This document shows, piece after piece, positions 16,851 through 28,046 of a stretch of DNA of 64,000 bases. The first letter of the stretch is position 1, and each line of letters begins with the position of its first letter. The DNA lies in the NCBI GenBank assembly GCA_021186555.1, contig JAJKFL010000012.1, forward strand, positions 25,361,210 to 25,425,209. Reading direction: 5' to 3'. The position numbers were made by a program, and so were the translations under genes. This DNA is from Reticulitermes speratus. Lineage: Eukaryota > Arthropoda > Insecta > Blattodea > Rhinotermitidae. Below the pieces are notes generated by a model. It did no database searches, was not told where the DNA came from, and worked only from the letters and a program-made list of their open reading frames with translations.

Positions 16851-17138
16851 GGTAAAGCAATCCCACTACAGGCCTGGACAGACCTTGAGGGCTCCAGGAG
16901 GTTGAGGCTCCCAGATTTCAAGACAGTCGGCACATGAAGGTGGTAAGGTTGTCAGTTGTAAGCATCAGCCGCCTTTACCCCCCAGGAAATATTCCTCGTA
17001 CTCATTTGAATTACAGGCTGAGTCGACCTCAGGGCCATAGTGCAGACGAAGGATTATGTCAATGAAAAATTAAAGTGACACAATCGGGAATCGAACCCTC
17101 GACCTTCCGGCTTGTAGTGCAGTGCCTCAATGGCGGAG
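16851..17138 (-). mobile_element. SINE family A, copy 2
   Basis: Reverse-oriented copy starting GGTAAAGCAATCCC and ending at the A-box region (GAAGG...CTCAATGGCGG). B box reads AATCGAACCCTCGACC. More diverged than copies 1 and 3. Confidence 0.85.
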
Positions 17139-17202
17139 ATTAGTCAACTCAGTAATTTGGCATCGTTATCCTAGCACCTTGTTTGGATGCTAAATAAGCT
17201 TC

Positions 17203-17312
17203 GGGGCGGTGTTACCCTTGAGAAGCTCATAGTTGCTGAGCGTGCCAAGAATTCACCTCAGTTTATGGAACTTTAAGGTTCATTATCGCGTTCAGAACAG
17301 CTCGCCCGGTTT
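17203..17312 (-). repeat. Repeat family G, fragment
   Basis: CCTTGAGAAGCTCATAG, GCCAAGAATTC and TTATGGAACTTTAAGGTTCA resemble minus-strand family G (compare 59527-59660). Diverged. Confidence 0.5.
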
Positions 17313-17478
17313 AATTTGTAGCTTGTAACAAACCCTAAATTCATTCATAATACTAAATAGTTATGCATAGTAGCGGAACATTATAACTGTGTTGTGTACA
17401 CTCAGTGACAAGTTTAAGTCTCCAGTTCAAGAAGCAGCTTAATCAAGGGTGACCAAACTGATACGGAAAAATATTCGG

Positions 17479-17501
17479 AATATATATATATATATATATA
17501 T
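17479..17501. repeat. (TA)n microsatellite
   Basis: About 11 TA units directly before a SINE B insertion. Confidence 0.95.
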
Positions 17502-17502
17502 A

Positions 17503-17750
17503 GCCGATCCCAGTGGCCGTGAGTCTAAGGCGTGGGTCTTCGGCCGCTCGCTTACTAGGATCGTGGGTTCGAATCCCACCTAGGGCATGGATGTCTGTCT
17601 CTTGTGGTGTTGTGTGTTGTCAGGTAGAGGTCTCTGCGACGAGCTGATCACTCGTCCAGAGGAGTCCTACCGAGTGTGGTGTGTCTGAGTGTGATCGTGA
17701 AGCCTCGACGAAACGAGGAGGCCCAGGCCCATTTAAGGCTGTCGAGCCAT
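17503..17750 (+). mobile_element. SINE family B, copy 2
   Basis: Head GATCCCAGTGGCCGTGAGTC, B box GTGGGTTCGAATCCCACC, body GTCTGTCTCTTGTGG, CAGGTAGAGGTCTCTGCGAC, tail GAGGCCCAGGCCC then an A-rich end. Inserted beside a (TA)n tract. Confidence 0.88.
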
Positions 17751-17754
17751 AAAA

Positions 17755-18215
17755 AAATATATATATACTAACCGATAACCAAATACCCCCCATTTAAGCA
17801 AAAAAGGAAGTTTGATAATTTACGTACAAAATTACCTGGTGATAGCACCTAGTATGTACTAGATCACCCTAGCCCTTGTAGTAACCCTAGGATAAAGAAC
17901 AACGCCATAAATCACGTTACCGCGCCTGTAAGCTATTCCCAACAGCAGTAGGTCTATTGCAGTAAATAGTGTCTACGGCAGACGAGTGACATGTGAGTGC
18001 AGACCGTTCGGCTTACACACAAACCGTCCAAAGAACGTATTTAATTAATAGTGTAACTCTCACGCAGTAATGTTCCTAACTTGCACAGTTATTTGTGTAG
18101 CGGCTGAAGACTTGTTACAAAACCGACTTAACTATTTGGGCACTACAAACCGGTCTGATTCTCCCTGCCGCGCCAGGTAGAAAAACACGGGACAGACGAG
18201 TTGTATGTTAAATCA
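17755..18215. other. Unassigned
   Basis: No gene or recognised repeat; leads into the hammerhead at 18220. Confidence 0.45.
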
Positions 18216-18219
18216 GTTT

Positions 18220-18260
18220 TGCCTGAGGATGGGGACGGAGCTAGTCCCCGAAACGTTGTA
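18220..18260 (+). ncRNA. Hammerhead ribozyme, type I
   Basis: Core CUGAGGA, extra U, stem II GGGGAC/GUCCCC (6 bp), GAA, minimal palindromic stem III ACGU, cleavage after U17. Stem I is short: UGC/GUA including a G-U wobble. The same flanks occur in a decayed copy at 48150. Confidence 0.78.
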
Positions 18261-18264
18261 TTCA

Positions 18265-18855
18265 AACGAATTGACGCGGCTGTGCGCCCGAGAAAACTAT
18301 ATTGAATCATGTCGCCGCGAAAGTTTTAAAACTTATAACGATGTCTGCTGTTCACAGAAATCCCATTGCTTCTGCATGCTTGTAGTAAGCATGTACACGT
18401 GACGGAACATGATTATACATAACATTGCAACGATATTGATAGTGATTTGATATGTTTTTATTTATGTTCACGACATAGTTTATGTGTTTTTATCTTCGAA
18501 ATTAATTGCCTAATCCGCCTTCACTGATGATATGACAGCTGATACATGGGTTCGAGCCTGGGTCTATGAATACGAGGTTTTGGTAGTGTATTTAAATGGA
18601 CAGAATTACTGACAGGTACCGTGTTACGGTTTGTAACGAGGCGGCTTTTTTGTGTGTGTTTAAAGCTGCTGTGAGGATTGGTATGCTTTGATTAGCGTGA
18701 GCTCTTATAAACCTGTGTTTTATCTCTGTTATACTCTGTTTAAATAGGAAAAATGTTTAGTATGTAGGCAAACATTGTTCTGAGTCTTCAGCGGTATGCA
18801 TCAATTTAAAACGATTTTAAATTGAGGTCGGTATACGTTTGTTTAATTTAATTTT
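18265..18855. other. Unassigned
   Basis: AT-rich sequence without gene or recognised repeat; part may belong to the unit carrying the hammerhead. Confidence 0.4.
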
Positions 18856-19257
18856 ATAATAATAATAATAATAATTCTTGGCTCAACAGCCCTGTATGGG
18901 CCTCTTCTTGCCTCCTCTTGTCTCCTCTTGTCGAGGTTACTAAGTCATGCGCATTCATGGCAGCTGGTGACCGGCCAGCTAGCCGCGCTTAGTGTTCTAT
19001 CGATCCTGATGTGCACGCCAGAGCCATCTGGCAGGCAGTCAGGAGACTTGGATGAGAAATGGAGGCAATTTGGCTTACGCAACATTTTTATTCATGCCCG
19101 TAAGGTTCTTTTACATGCCGTAAATCTACGACATGGGACCGACGGCTTTACTCCGAAGGAAGTGGTGCTTAAAAATCCATCGACCTCGGTCGGGATCGAA
19201 CCCGCGAACCTTGGGTCCAGTGGCGAGCACGCTAACCACTAGTCCACCGAGGTCGAC
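18856..19257 (-). mobile_element. SINE family D (tRNA-headed, AAT tail)
   Basis: On the minus strand: GTCGACCTCGGTGGACTAGT and GGTTAGCGTGCTCGCC (A-box side), then GCGGGTTCGATCCCGACC (B box). The element ends in an (ATT)n tail (reads AATAATAAT on plus, 18856-18875). Only one copy seen here. A 104-codon open frame across it is incidental. Confidence 0.75.
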
Positions 19258-19850
19258 ATTTAATTTTATAAACTCTCTTAATTGAAGTGGTAGCTGAAAG
19301 AACTTACCGCAGTTCCAGAACGGTTGTTGTAAATATAATGGTTATATTCGATTGTGTGTCACTTGTCCTGTTGTAATGAGTGAGTGAGGGATACAGACTG
19401 GAGGTGTCTGAGAACAGGGCGTTGATCTTATTTGGCTCTAAGGACAAACGCACTCCAGGGAAACTGGAAACCATAAGGCAAACGGAACTCCCAAGAACTT
19501 CTGTTAGACGGAGTTGAAGACGAGGAACTAAATCGAGAAGCGCAAACCGAGGAAATTGCAACGTAATCGTAACGCTCGACTGCCAGGCTTCTCAGAGTTG
19601 CTTTGCACAGTGCTTGTCTGGTTTCCTGCATATCGACGCCTCGGTGTGATTTGTTGGCGTCGTTGAAATGGCATGAAAAGTCGATGAATTTGTTTGTAAT
19701 ATTACGGTGATTCGTCTGCACTGTGTCTACAATATAACGAGAAGTATGGGGTGTTTGGAGGCCTAATGAGGGCCTCTAAACACAGTAAGGTAGAGACGTG
19801 CCTAAGGCTATGTAGAAGATATCACGTGAAGTGAATCTTACAAGTACAAA
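19258..19850. other. Unassigned
   Basis: No convincing gene. Overlapping minus-strand frames of 85-97 codons have no recognisable domain. Confidence 0.45.
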
Positions 19851-19891
19851 AATTAAATAAATACTTACCCAAACACAAATTCTGTTATGTA

Positions 19892-19932
19892 GAACTACGT
19901 GTTTCGACCTATTTCAGGTCATCCTCAGTTTC
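19892..19932 (-). ncRNA. Hammerhead ribozyme, type I (left)
   Basis: CUGAGGA, extra U, stem II GACCU/AGGUC, GAAAC, loop AC, GUA site. Stem I GAAA/GUUC has one A-G mismatch next to the core. Confidence 0.75.
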
Positions 19933-20035
19933 ACAATTTGTTCTTAAAACATATTGAGGAAAAAATATGGTTCTTCCTCAGTTTGTTTTAAAAACCAAGA
20001 AATGTAATCCTTCCTCTGTTTTAAAAACCTATTGT

Positions 20036-20076
20036 GAACCTGAGGATGACCTGAAATAGGTCGAAACATGTAGTTC
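20036..20076 (+). ncRNA. Hammerhead ribozyme, type I (right)
   Basis: Stem I GAAC/GUUC (perfect), CUGAGGA, extra U, stem II GACCU/AGGUC with a 5-nt loop, GAAACAUGU (palindromic ACAUGU), site GUA. All core bases present. Confidence 0.85.
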
Positions 20077-20182
20077 TAAATAATATTCAATATCTAAATA
20101 GATATTGATTTAATTTTATACTATTAATAACACAAGGGATGACGTTCGTTACAATTGTTCATTACCTTGCTTACCAGGGTAA

Positions 20183-20330
20183 TCCACTAAGCCTGTGCAG
20201 AGTCAGGCTTTCGTGAAAGTGGTAATGAATCTTCGGTTTCCGTAAGAGGCGGAACATTTCTTAGCCATTAAGGGACTTAATAAGGACTCTGCTGCATTGA
20301 GCGTAAATTTACAGAGGGTCGGTACCGATA
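20183..20330 (+). repeat. Possible diverged family G repeat
   Basis: GTGGTAATGAATCTTCGG, TTTCTTAGCCATTAAGGGAC and AAGGACTCTGCTGCATTGAG resemble family G, but similarity is partial. Confidence 0.35.
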
Positions 20331-20464
20331 CCACGACCTTCACTGTGCATTTTCTTACTCTGAGGTTGGCTTCACTGTGCAATGATAGCGTGTTGGGAAT
20401 CCCCTTAATATACGACCCGCGGTGAATGTGGCTGAGTGTATGGACTCGGGGCATCGCGCCCGTG

Positions 20465-21274
20465 AGTCCACGCCAAGCGTTATAAACGCTGATTAAGAAG
20501 CATTATTTTTGTAATAGCAGTAAGTCGCAAAGCAGGATAAACTGCGACTTAACGTATGTAATTCTGTTTTGCAGGTAAGCTGTGTGCGAGAGATACAAGT
20601 GAGATGCCGTGGGCTTCTGGATGTGTAAGTAGGAATTGGCGTTTCTTTGTACGAACATAGTGGAGCCTTCGTAAAGTAAACTTTGCTATAACCAATATCA
20701 CTACGTGTAATTCTAATGCTCATGTTGGCAGTAAAGTAATTTTATAATGTGTAATATAACAATGTTAGTAACAGTAGTTTATTTGAGTTCATCTCATTTC
20801 AGTTCCGTATTAGTAATTTGCGGGCCCAACAGATATTAGGCCAATTACAGAGACATCTCTGGAACATAGAAAAATACATCAGATAACTTGCCACATACAA
20901 AAGATAAAAACAGTGTAACACATCACATAACAAATGAGGTAATAACATTAGCCTTAGTAAATTAATAGATAATTAAGTTAATATGTAATTTCCGAACACA
21001 GTGACGCCTGCTGCAAATAACATCAGCACCTGATGGGCATGTAGCAGGGCTCGTAACTGATGATAGTAAGTGTGACGATGATAAGAAGAATTATGTGTCT
21101 TGTTTATGGACGTGCTGACTGGACAGCTTAATTGGCAGTTACAAAATCAGCATTAATGCAGAAATGTTGCATACATGCTTACATACATACATACATACAC
21201 ACACATACAAGCATACATAAATGCACAAACAAAAAGAAACGAAAAGCAAAGAAGTATGTATTTATGTGTTGTCC
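20465..21274. other. Unassigned
   Basis: No gene or recognised transposon. A short (CATA)n-like tract lies at 21179-21215. Confidence 0.45.
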
Positions 21275-21545
21275 CTGTTCACTCCCTGAAGACATACAGG
21301 GAGAGTATAGGTATGGCTCCATTTATTCTTAACCTCGGCACTAGATGGAGGTTAGTGATTAACGTCACGCCCAGGCCGCCTTACCCCCAGGAAAGGACCC
21401 CTATGTCCACTGAATAGGAGGCTGGGTGGGCCCCAGAGCGGGTCTGAAAGTTTTTGAGAAGACACAAATATCTTGCCTCTGCCGGAATTGAACACGGAAT
21501 TGTCCATCCCGCAGTAGAGTCACTGTACTGAATGAGGTGTCACGA
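21275..21545 (-). mobile_element. SINE family C, copy 1
   Basis: Minus-strand tRNA-derived SINE. The B-box region reads GTGTTCAATTCCGGC; the body carries AGACCCGCTCTGGGGCCCAC, CAGCCTCC and GGGGGTAAGGCGGCCTGGGC; the 3' part includes the TAGTGCCGAGGTTAAGAATA region. Related copies at 41495 and 43781. Confidence 0.75.
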
Positions 21546-22239
21546 ATGCACAGATCTGAGTTGAAGTGAATAGTAACAATGAAAATAATAACAACGAGGT
21601 ACTAAATGTGGCATAATGACATTACGAAACTCGTAATCAGGAGGTACAAAATGATTGGTACGAGGCAGATAGGATCACTTGACGGCGTGCACTGTAGAGG
21701 AACAGAGCTCAGTGGGACACGAGTGAGAGTAGAAATATAAGGAAGAGATGGTGAAAGGGGGTGTGTTGGGTACGTGCGGAGAAGGGGAGAGAGAGAGGGA
21801 GATGAGGAAGAGGGACGTAGCAACAGGAAACACAATAAGGAAACACAAAAAGAGCGAGGTTAATTCCTTTTGAAGCTGCTGTGTTGCGCAGACTGTATGT
21901 CCCGTGCGTAGACACACAGACACAGGGCTGCCAGATGACTGACTTGTGAGGCAGGCAGTCACATGGCCGGTCGTTCGGGCACAACGAGCTCTTGTGGACG
22001 AATCTGCAATTACAAGCGAAAGTATAACGCGAAGTGAGTTGCAGATTCCGCTTTGGTTTATACGTACGGTGAGCTGTGCAGCTGGTCGTCAGACACGTTT
22101 GTCTAACTGAACGTGCCCGGGGGGGGGGGGGGGGTACTGATATGATATCCTGGACGGGGGAGTTCTCCGTGTTAATTCACAAAACTTTTGTCTCGTGATT
22201 TTGTGATGATGTGGGCTGTTTTGAAGACGGTGATGAACA
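21546..22239. other. Unassigned, with a G17 run
   Basis: No convincing gene. A purine-rich tract (GGAGAGAGAGAGGGAG) lies near 21785 and a pure G run at about 22118-22134. Minus-strand open frames are Ser/Pro-rich readings of the purine tract. Confidence 0.45.
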
Positions 22240-22432
22240 TTTGGGTTCTAGATCTGATATCTTCTGGGATATTACGCGCCGTCGTGTGGTAATTGTTTAC
22301 CGACGTTTCGGGACGTGTCGGTCCCATCTTCACGGGTCAAGAGTCCGAGTAGGAAAGCTTACCACACGACGCCGCGTAACATCCCAGAAGAGCGCAGATC
22401 TCATCAACATCGCGGCGGAAGCCTGAAATCGG
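22240..22432. mobile_element. Hammerhead hairpin unit, copy 2
   Basis: Arms of about 42 bp (about 22253-22294 and 22346-22390) share GATCTG, TCTTCTGGGAT.TTACGC and GTCGTGTGGTAA. Same family as 8112-8346, including GCGGCGGAAGCCTGAAATC at the outer edge. A degenerate hammerhead lies at the inner edge of the left arm. Confidence 0.68.
22299..22338 (-). ncRNA. Degenerate hammerhead-like motif
   Basis: Minus strand: GUGAAGA in place of CUGAAGA (the first core C is G), stem II GGGAC/GUCCC, GAAACGUC, stem I ACC/GGU. Loss of C3 should abolish or strongly reduce cleavage. Confidence 0.5.
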
Positions 22433-22439
22433 GGTTTGG

Positions 22440-22766
22440 GTTCTATCCGTATACACGGTAACTTTGCTGGCGACCCGTGCGATTGTTAACTTCTCACGAA
22501 GGATTCTGTCTGAGAGATTTAGTTTAAGTCACGCTTATTCAGGAGGTATCTGGTTCGAGTGTTTACCGGGGCAACAAGTAACTTGGCTGGCGTTTTATCG
22601 TGGTTTTCCTTATTCTTGCGACGCAGAATCCACATTAGTCCTTCTAATTAGACCAAGCACAACTTCCTGCTCATACAGTGCCGCCATAAATATTTCTGAA
22701 ACACAAAATTGTTACATAAACCGTAAGTGAGGAACAAGTCATAAGGGCTTTGATTCATGGGGTTTA

Positions 22767-22806
<40 letters not shown>

Positions 22807-23265
22807 CTTCAGTGAGTGTATCGTCACTATTTCTGTGCCACTAACATCTCAATATCCGTTCGCCTGCAAATCTTACGACGTTAGTCCGTTACGTTCCCCC
22901 CTGGTCCTCATGCAGTTACCGGTCGGTTACTGTAGACTGACGATCTGTTTAGCTTCGAGTGAGCGAAGTTGGCAGTACTGCGAATACTATTCCGTGTGCT
23001 GTCTGTAGTACTCCGTGGTGAGGTAGCAACAACTTTAGGGCATACCTGGAGATTGATTGGGCGAAGCTGTTGTTTTTGTTTCCATTGACTAGTGGGAAGG
23101 AGTCAAAATCAGAACTGCGAAAGACTGTTATTCGACTGCTAGGCAGAAAGCTGCAGTGACTTGCGTACAGAATGTTTTTTGTACAGTGTTGCTACGTCGA
23201 TGCGAGCGTTGGGGAGCGAAACTGGGATGTGAAAAATTGTCATTTGCCTCAGACGGAGAGGAAAG
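22440..23265. other. Unassigned, with (TG)n
   Basis: A (TG)n microsatellite of about 17 units lies at 22769-22802. Otherwise no gene or recognised repeat. Confidence 0.5.
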
Positions 23266-23337
23266 GACGTAATGTTTACACTCAGTACGTAATGTCTACA
23301 CTCAGGACGTAATGTCTACACTCAGGACGTGTAATGA
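23266..23337. repeat. Short 20-bp tandem repeat
   Basis: About 3.5 copies of ACTCAGGACGTAATGTCTAC. Confidence 0.9.
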
Positions 23338-23390
23338 ACTTTAAATATCGCTGGTTACTACTAACCACCTGTTTTAAAGAAAACAAGAGA

Positions 23391-23850
23391 GGCAATGTAC
23401 GTATAAACGTAACATTCAGGCGCGTTCGCGTAACCATTGTTGCTGTCGAAAAGTAACAAGTATTATATATTCTGATATTGTCATCTGTGACCTGTCTGGC
23501 TGTACCATATTTTTCCACATTATCTCATAAACGGCACGATTTTTGGGAAAAAGTTATTGAACGTAAAATGTGTGTTTTGATTTTCTCTACAACTTTTGTC
23601 TGAAACATTTCTCATTGTAAGAAGAATTCAGCGAGATATTATCATAAATATACATAGGTCTTCATGTAAAGTACCCGTTATTCTTGTCAGATTTAATGAA
23701 AGTTGAATTTTCTCGACAGACTTTCGAAAAAGACTTAAGTATCAAATTTCATTAAAATCCGTCCGGTGGGAGCCGAGTTTTTCCATGCGGACAGACAGAC
23801 AGACATATCGAAGCTAATAGTCGCTTTGCGCAATTTTGCGGAAAGCGACT
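23391..23850 (-). repeat. Dispersed repeat family F, copy 2
   Basis: Minus-strand copy of the family at 11098. It contains CGGACAGACAGACAGACA, GGGAGCCGAG, CATATTTTTCCACATTATCT and GCGCGTTCGCGTAACCATTG. Longest copy in the window. Confidence 0.7.
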
Positions 23851-24970
23851 AAAAATTTCTTACGTTTTGCCCACAGCGTGTTCTGTACCTTATGTGATTC
23901 TTGCAGTAGGCAGCGATTATTTCGCTGAACGTAATGTCTGCAATGGAGACGGACTGCCTTCTCTGTGAGGCATAGATACAATGTTGTTTTCATAAACATT
24001 GATTGCGGGATTTAGTCAGATATTAAACACATCTCATTGCTTTCAGTGTGGAACAGGCTACAAAATGCGAACGAATTTAGAGGCGCAGCTCTACGTGTTT
24101 GTGACGTGTTGTTGTTCATTGGCCTTTGTTCCTTTTATCGTGGAAAGAATTTCTGCAATTGATAGCTGCTTGTCCTATCGAATCATGGATATGGAATGCC
24201 CCCCCCCCCCCCCTGCGAGCGCAGTTAACAGTAACGTGCGAGAAGTAGGCATGTCAGTTAAATCGATATTCGATGTTCAATAATGTTGATATCGATACGG
24301 TTCATTGGAGCGTAGCCTCGTTGGACGTCTTGTGACTTGTAACTTATAGGTTATTTGACTGTTTATTTAACACTTGGGAAGCTATTTTCGTGCGAAATAT
24401 TATTCTGTGAACTAGCGCTGTTCGGAGTGTTCGAGCGGCTTATCGTCAGAGGGCGTTTCGGAGTGTCCAGTACTCGGATAGCATCAGGTAATGTCTTACG
24501 ATGCACCAAATCCAAAGCCCATGTGTTGGGGCTTATGACTGCCAAAACAAGGGGCCGAGACAGGGAGAATGATATGAGATGCACTTATATGACAAATGTA
24601 GAGTCGTTGTGACACGCAAATAAATTGCCAGTGCGCCGTACTTGGCACGTAAGCTAAACTGTTAGTAAAGTAATTGCACACTTCGGGGATACTCTGTGGG
24701 ATTTGCATCTTCTTTTGCCGGACTCTTGGACCGTTTTGCAGCCGGCCAATCCGACGCAGGTTTTCGTCTTTTTCCAGCCTTCCTTAAGCAAATTTTTTAG
24801 ATGATTTCCAGGAGTCATTATTATATGCTTCTGTTGCAGGCCTTTTATTTAAATTCATCAGAATTAACCCCTTTGTTTTAAATACCACAAAATTCTTATT
24901 TTCCATTAAATTAGCAACAACCTTCAAACACAGATACAATTTATTAAAAAAAAAACAGTAGTTTTCGATA
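23851..24970. other. Unassigned, with a C14 run
   Basis: No convincing gene. A pure C run lies at about 24199-24213. Open frames on both strands at 24355-24612 have no domain signature. Confidence 0.45.
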
Positions 24971-25008
24971 TGCTACATGTGTCGGCCCTAATGGGCCATT
25001 ACCAGGCT
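24971..25008 (-). ncRNA. Degenerate hammerhead-like motif, GACAC variant
   Basis: CUGGUAA instead of CUGANGA, extra U, stem II GGCCC/GGGCC, then GACACAUGUA instead of GAAAC. Stem I is GC/GC only. It shares the GACACAUGU variant with 57365-57402, so the change was present in a common ancestor. Probably inactive here. Confidence 0.5.
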
Positions 25009-25151
25009 TCGTATAAGAATATAAAAATTTGTAAAACGAGGCAATTGCGTGGTGTTGCCTGTATTAACCTCGATATGTGATCTCACCCTCGCATAAATGG
25101 TTGTACAGTATAGCAGTTATGCTGAATTTTTATTTTCTGTATTCTTGGCTG

Positions 25152-25404
25152 TCCGAACCCAGTGGCCGCGCGGTCTAAGGCGTGGGTCTGGGGCCGTTCG
25201 CTTGTTGGGATCGCGGGTTCGAATGCCACCTGGGGCATGGATGTCTGTCTGTTGTGAGTGTCGTGTGTTGTCAGGTAGAGGTCTCTGCGACGGGCTGATC
25301 ACTCGTCCAGAGGAGTCCTACCGAGTGTGGTGTGTCTAAAAGTGTGATCGTGAAGCGTTGATAATGAGGAAGCCTAGGCCCCCAAGGGGCTGATGCGCTA
25401 TTGT
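25152..25404 (+). mobile_element. SINE family B, copy 3
   Basis: Head CCCAGTGGCCGCGCGGTCTA, B box GCGGGTTCGAATGCCACC, body GTCTGTCTGTTGTGAG, tail CTGATGCGCTATTGT followed by A-rich sequence. It gives the best A-box match of the family. Confidence 0.88.
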
Positions 25405-26627
25405 AAAAAAAATACTCTTTGTTGTGTTGTTCCTGTTATTATGATATTTGCTTAGGATTTTACTTCTTAAGGATTTAAAGTGAAAATTTGAATTTATATG
25501 TATTTTTTTTAAATGGATAAAATTATCTTAAGTGTTTTGTTGCTTGTTATTGGATTTATTCTTCTAATTCTCTATACTTGTGTGTTAAATCTTCTATCTT
25601 GTGTTTTCTGTTTCATTTGGCCCGGTATCTTTTACGTCACAGCAGGTTTTCTGACCTTGCTAACAATGCGTACTGAACGCATTTTATTAGTTTTACTCTT
25701 GTTCTGTCTTTATTTCGTTTTTTTTTTTCCTGAGTTTGGGTTGGGCTATATTGAGTGTTGTTTGTATTGTTTTTGGTGATATATTTTGTAGTTTTCTTGT
25801 TTAGGTGTTTACTGTTTGCTTGTACAAAGATTTGGAGTGATTTAATCTTCTCACTGATTCACGTAAGTATGAAAGGAATTTGTATTGTGTTTCAGAATCC
25901 TCGGCATGTCTCGGTGTCACGGATCTACACGTTTCACTCACTGGGGGATGTAATTTGGTTACGGTAGACATTAGTTGGAACAATGTCAAAGTACTCGCAT
26001 TATTAAATGTTGGTGGCTTGGTAGCGAGCGTAACTTGGAAGTAATTTACCCAGCCCATACGCCTTAACATTTCCCTTCAACCGGCTCCTCCACGTGCTGT
26101 AAATTCACAGTACGACGAGAAGGGGGGAAAGTCAGTCGCCTCAACAGCCAATATAACAATACATAGCACTGTATCTCCCACCACTACAATTCCGTTACAA
26201 CTTTTCCTCACTGCTCTGAAATCAAATTAAGTTCTCTCAGATTCAGAGTTTCACAAAAGTTTCAGATTTATATATAATCTCATTTCATGGCAAAGCAAAT
26301 AAGGTAGGATACGCCAGAACTGTTTCTTATGGCGGATTTTCTAATTTAGTTGATAATTAGCCTTCCTTTCGGGATAGACTGAGAGTTTCTTTACATTTTG
26401 CATCGAATAAGACATTATAGACAACTGTCAGTGCGTGAATTTCTATCCGTTGCACAATTACGTTAAACATTCAGATTTTGTTACCCTCCTAAGTTTTTCA
26501 TAAGGAAAAATTAGGCTTATGTCTTCTCCTTGCATTCTGTTTTATGCCGTGCATCAACATGTGGGTCACGTGACTCACTTTCATCAGATTTGTTTCGTAT
26601 ATCCGTGACATTTGAAGCTATGCCGTC
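25405..26627. other. Unassigned AT-rich sequence
   Basis: The 25513-25779 open frame is Leu/Phe-rich because of the T-rich composition, not because of a recognisable membrane protein. Nothing else seen. Confidence 0.45.
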
Positions 26628-27005
26628 TTGGGCCCATTAGGCACGTTTGCAAAATTGCGTAAAGCGACTATTGGCTTCGTCATGTCTGTCTGTCTGTCTG
26701 TCTGGCTGGCTGGCTGTTTCTCCGCCCGCATGGAACAACTCGGCTCCCACGGGACGGATTTTCGTGAAATTTGCCATTTGAGTATATTTCGAAACTCTGT
26801 CGAGAAAATTCATGTTCCATTCAAATCAGACAAGAATAAAGGGTATTTTACAGGAAGACTATATCGTGTCGTTTATGAGAGGATGTGGAAAAATATGGTA
26901 CAGTCAGACAGGCCACAGATGACAATGTAATACGACGCATGCGCTTTGCATGCTGGACAACTAAGGCTACAGACACACACAGAATACAGAATGCTTGTTG
27001 TTTTT
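26628..27005 (+). repeat. Dispersed repeat family F, copy 3
   Basis: GCGTAAAGCGACTATTGGCT, a (GTCT)n/(GGCT)n tract, GGAACAACTCGGCTCCCAC, GGATGTGGAAAAATATGGTA and GCATGCGCTTTGCATGCTGG match the other copies. Confidence 0.75.
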
Positions 27006-27009
27006 CTAC

Positions 27010-27170
27010 GGCCATAGCTCAGGCGGTTAGTCCCGAGTTTCTTATAGGTTAGGCCTGAATCACTTTGCAGTGCAGCCACGTAGTGTCTGTTGTGAACGAA
27101 GTGGCACAAGGACGGATATTCTCCGAGTATGTCGGCATTTTCCTGTCAATTATCACTTTACAAAAGTTCG
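27010..27170 (+). mobile_element. SINE family E fragment
   Basis: GGCCATAGCTCAGGCGGTTA gives the A-box half of the family E head; the B box is disrupted, then GTGGCACAAGGACGG...TCTCCGAGTA matches the body. Decayed copy. Confidence 0.55.
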
Positions 27171-27501
27171 ATATTAATTCATCTCACTCGCAGGATGGGC
27201 AATGGCGCTATTATAGGCGGCGGTTTCTCGAATACGTATCCGCACCGCGACTTAAAGAAAATGAGCTGCCATCGGGTGAAACTACTGCCACCGGGTGAAA
27301 ACCTAATTGCAGTAAATAATAATAATATAAAATAATAAGATTTAATTGATTTAGGCGTAGACATTAAGCAGTTGATCTGCTACTTAATTTGTGCCTTGAT
27401 TTATTATGAAGGTAGAATTGTCAGGATTTATCAACGTACACAGGCGTGTGGGAATTTGTTGGGGGCTGTAACACGTCGATATAACCCTGAAACCATTACA
27501 T
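27171..27501. other. Unassigned
   Basis: No gene or recognised repeat seen. Confidence 0.45.
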
Positions 27502-27906
27502 CAGTGGTTCCCAACCACAGGCCGTGACCCAAATGAGGGTCGCGAGAGGGTTTGATGGAGAACTCGATAATTATGAAAAAATAATCAAATTTTGTATCTA
27601 AATTCAATCAGTATTTCACAAGTTTTTATTTAGAGGCAAATGATTTGTCTAACCGGCACATGTATGAGTTATTTAAATAAAGATTTGTTTCTTATTTAAT
27701 ATTGTCCCAAAAATATTGGATTTGATAAGTAATATTAAAAATTTAATATTTATTTAAGTGGTAATGTTATGTAGTGTTCAACAAAAGACATTAGTATCAG
27801 TTCATTTACAGTAAATATCACTGACTGTTGCCGTTTCCATGGTAGGGTCGCGGGTCACATACCTTTTGCTACTTTAGGGTCGCACATAAAAGTTTGGGGA
27901 CCGCTG
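27502..27906. mobile_element. hAT-type MITE with 8-bp TSD
   Basis: The left end CAGTGGTTCCCAACC and right end GTTTGGGGACCGCTG are imperfect terminal inverted repeats of the type seen in hAT elements. The element is flanked by an exact 8-bp direct repeat, CATTACAT, at 27494-27501 and 27907-27914. GGGTCGCG motifs occur near both ends. At 405 bp with no reading frame it is non-autonomous. The exact target duplication suggests a fairly recent insertion. Confidence 0.9.
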
Positions 27907-27997
27907 CATTACATGTGCAGAATGAACGCAATGCATTACGCATTCACACCTACAGCTGCAGTAAAGTGTACAAGCGGCCTTCCTCAGCAGTCGATAA

Positions 27998-28000
<3 letters not shown>

Positions 28001-28043
<43 letters not shown>
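28001..28043. repeat. (TA)n microsatellite
   Basis: About 20 TA units forming the target of the mariner insertion. Confidence 0.95.

Positions 28044-28045
<2 letters not shown>

Positions 28046-28046
<1 letters not shown>

Larger units (their letters stand above)
19851..20100. mobile_element. Inverted pair of hammerhead units
   Basis: Sequences around the two ribozymes (AGAACTACGTGTTTCGACC and its inverted partner GGTCGAAACATGTAGTTCT) form arms of about 60 bp around a spacer with TTTTAAAA-type repeats. Interpreted as two head-to-head hammerhead ends. Confidence 0.7.

Noticed and set aside
21602..21984. Overlapping Ser/Pro/Leu-rich minus frames
   Set aside because: Antisense readings of a purine-rich GGAGAGAG tract; no domain.
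25513..25779. Small membrane protein (Leu/Phe-rich, 88 codons)
   Set aside because: The composition follows from T-rich DNA; no homologous motif, and no coding context.
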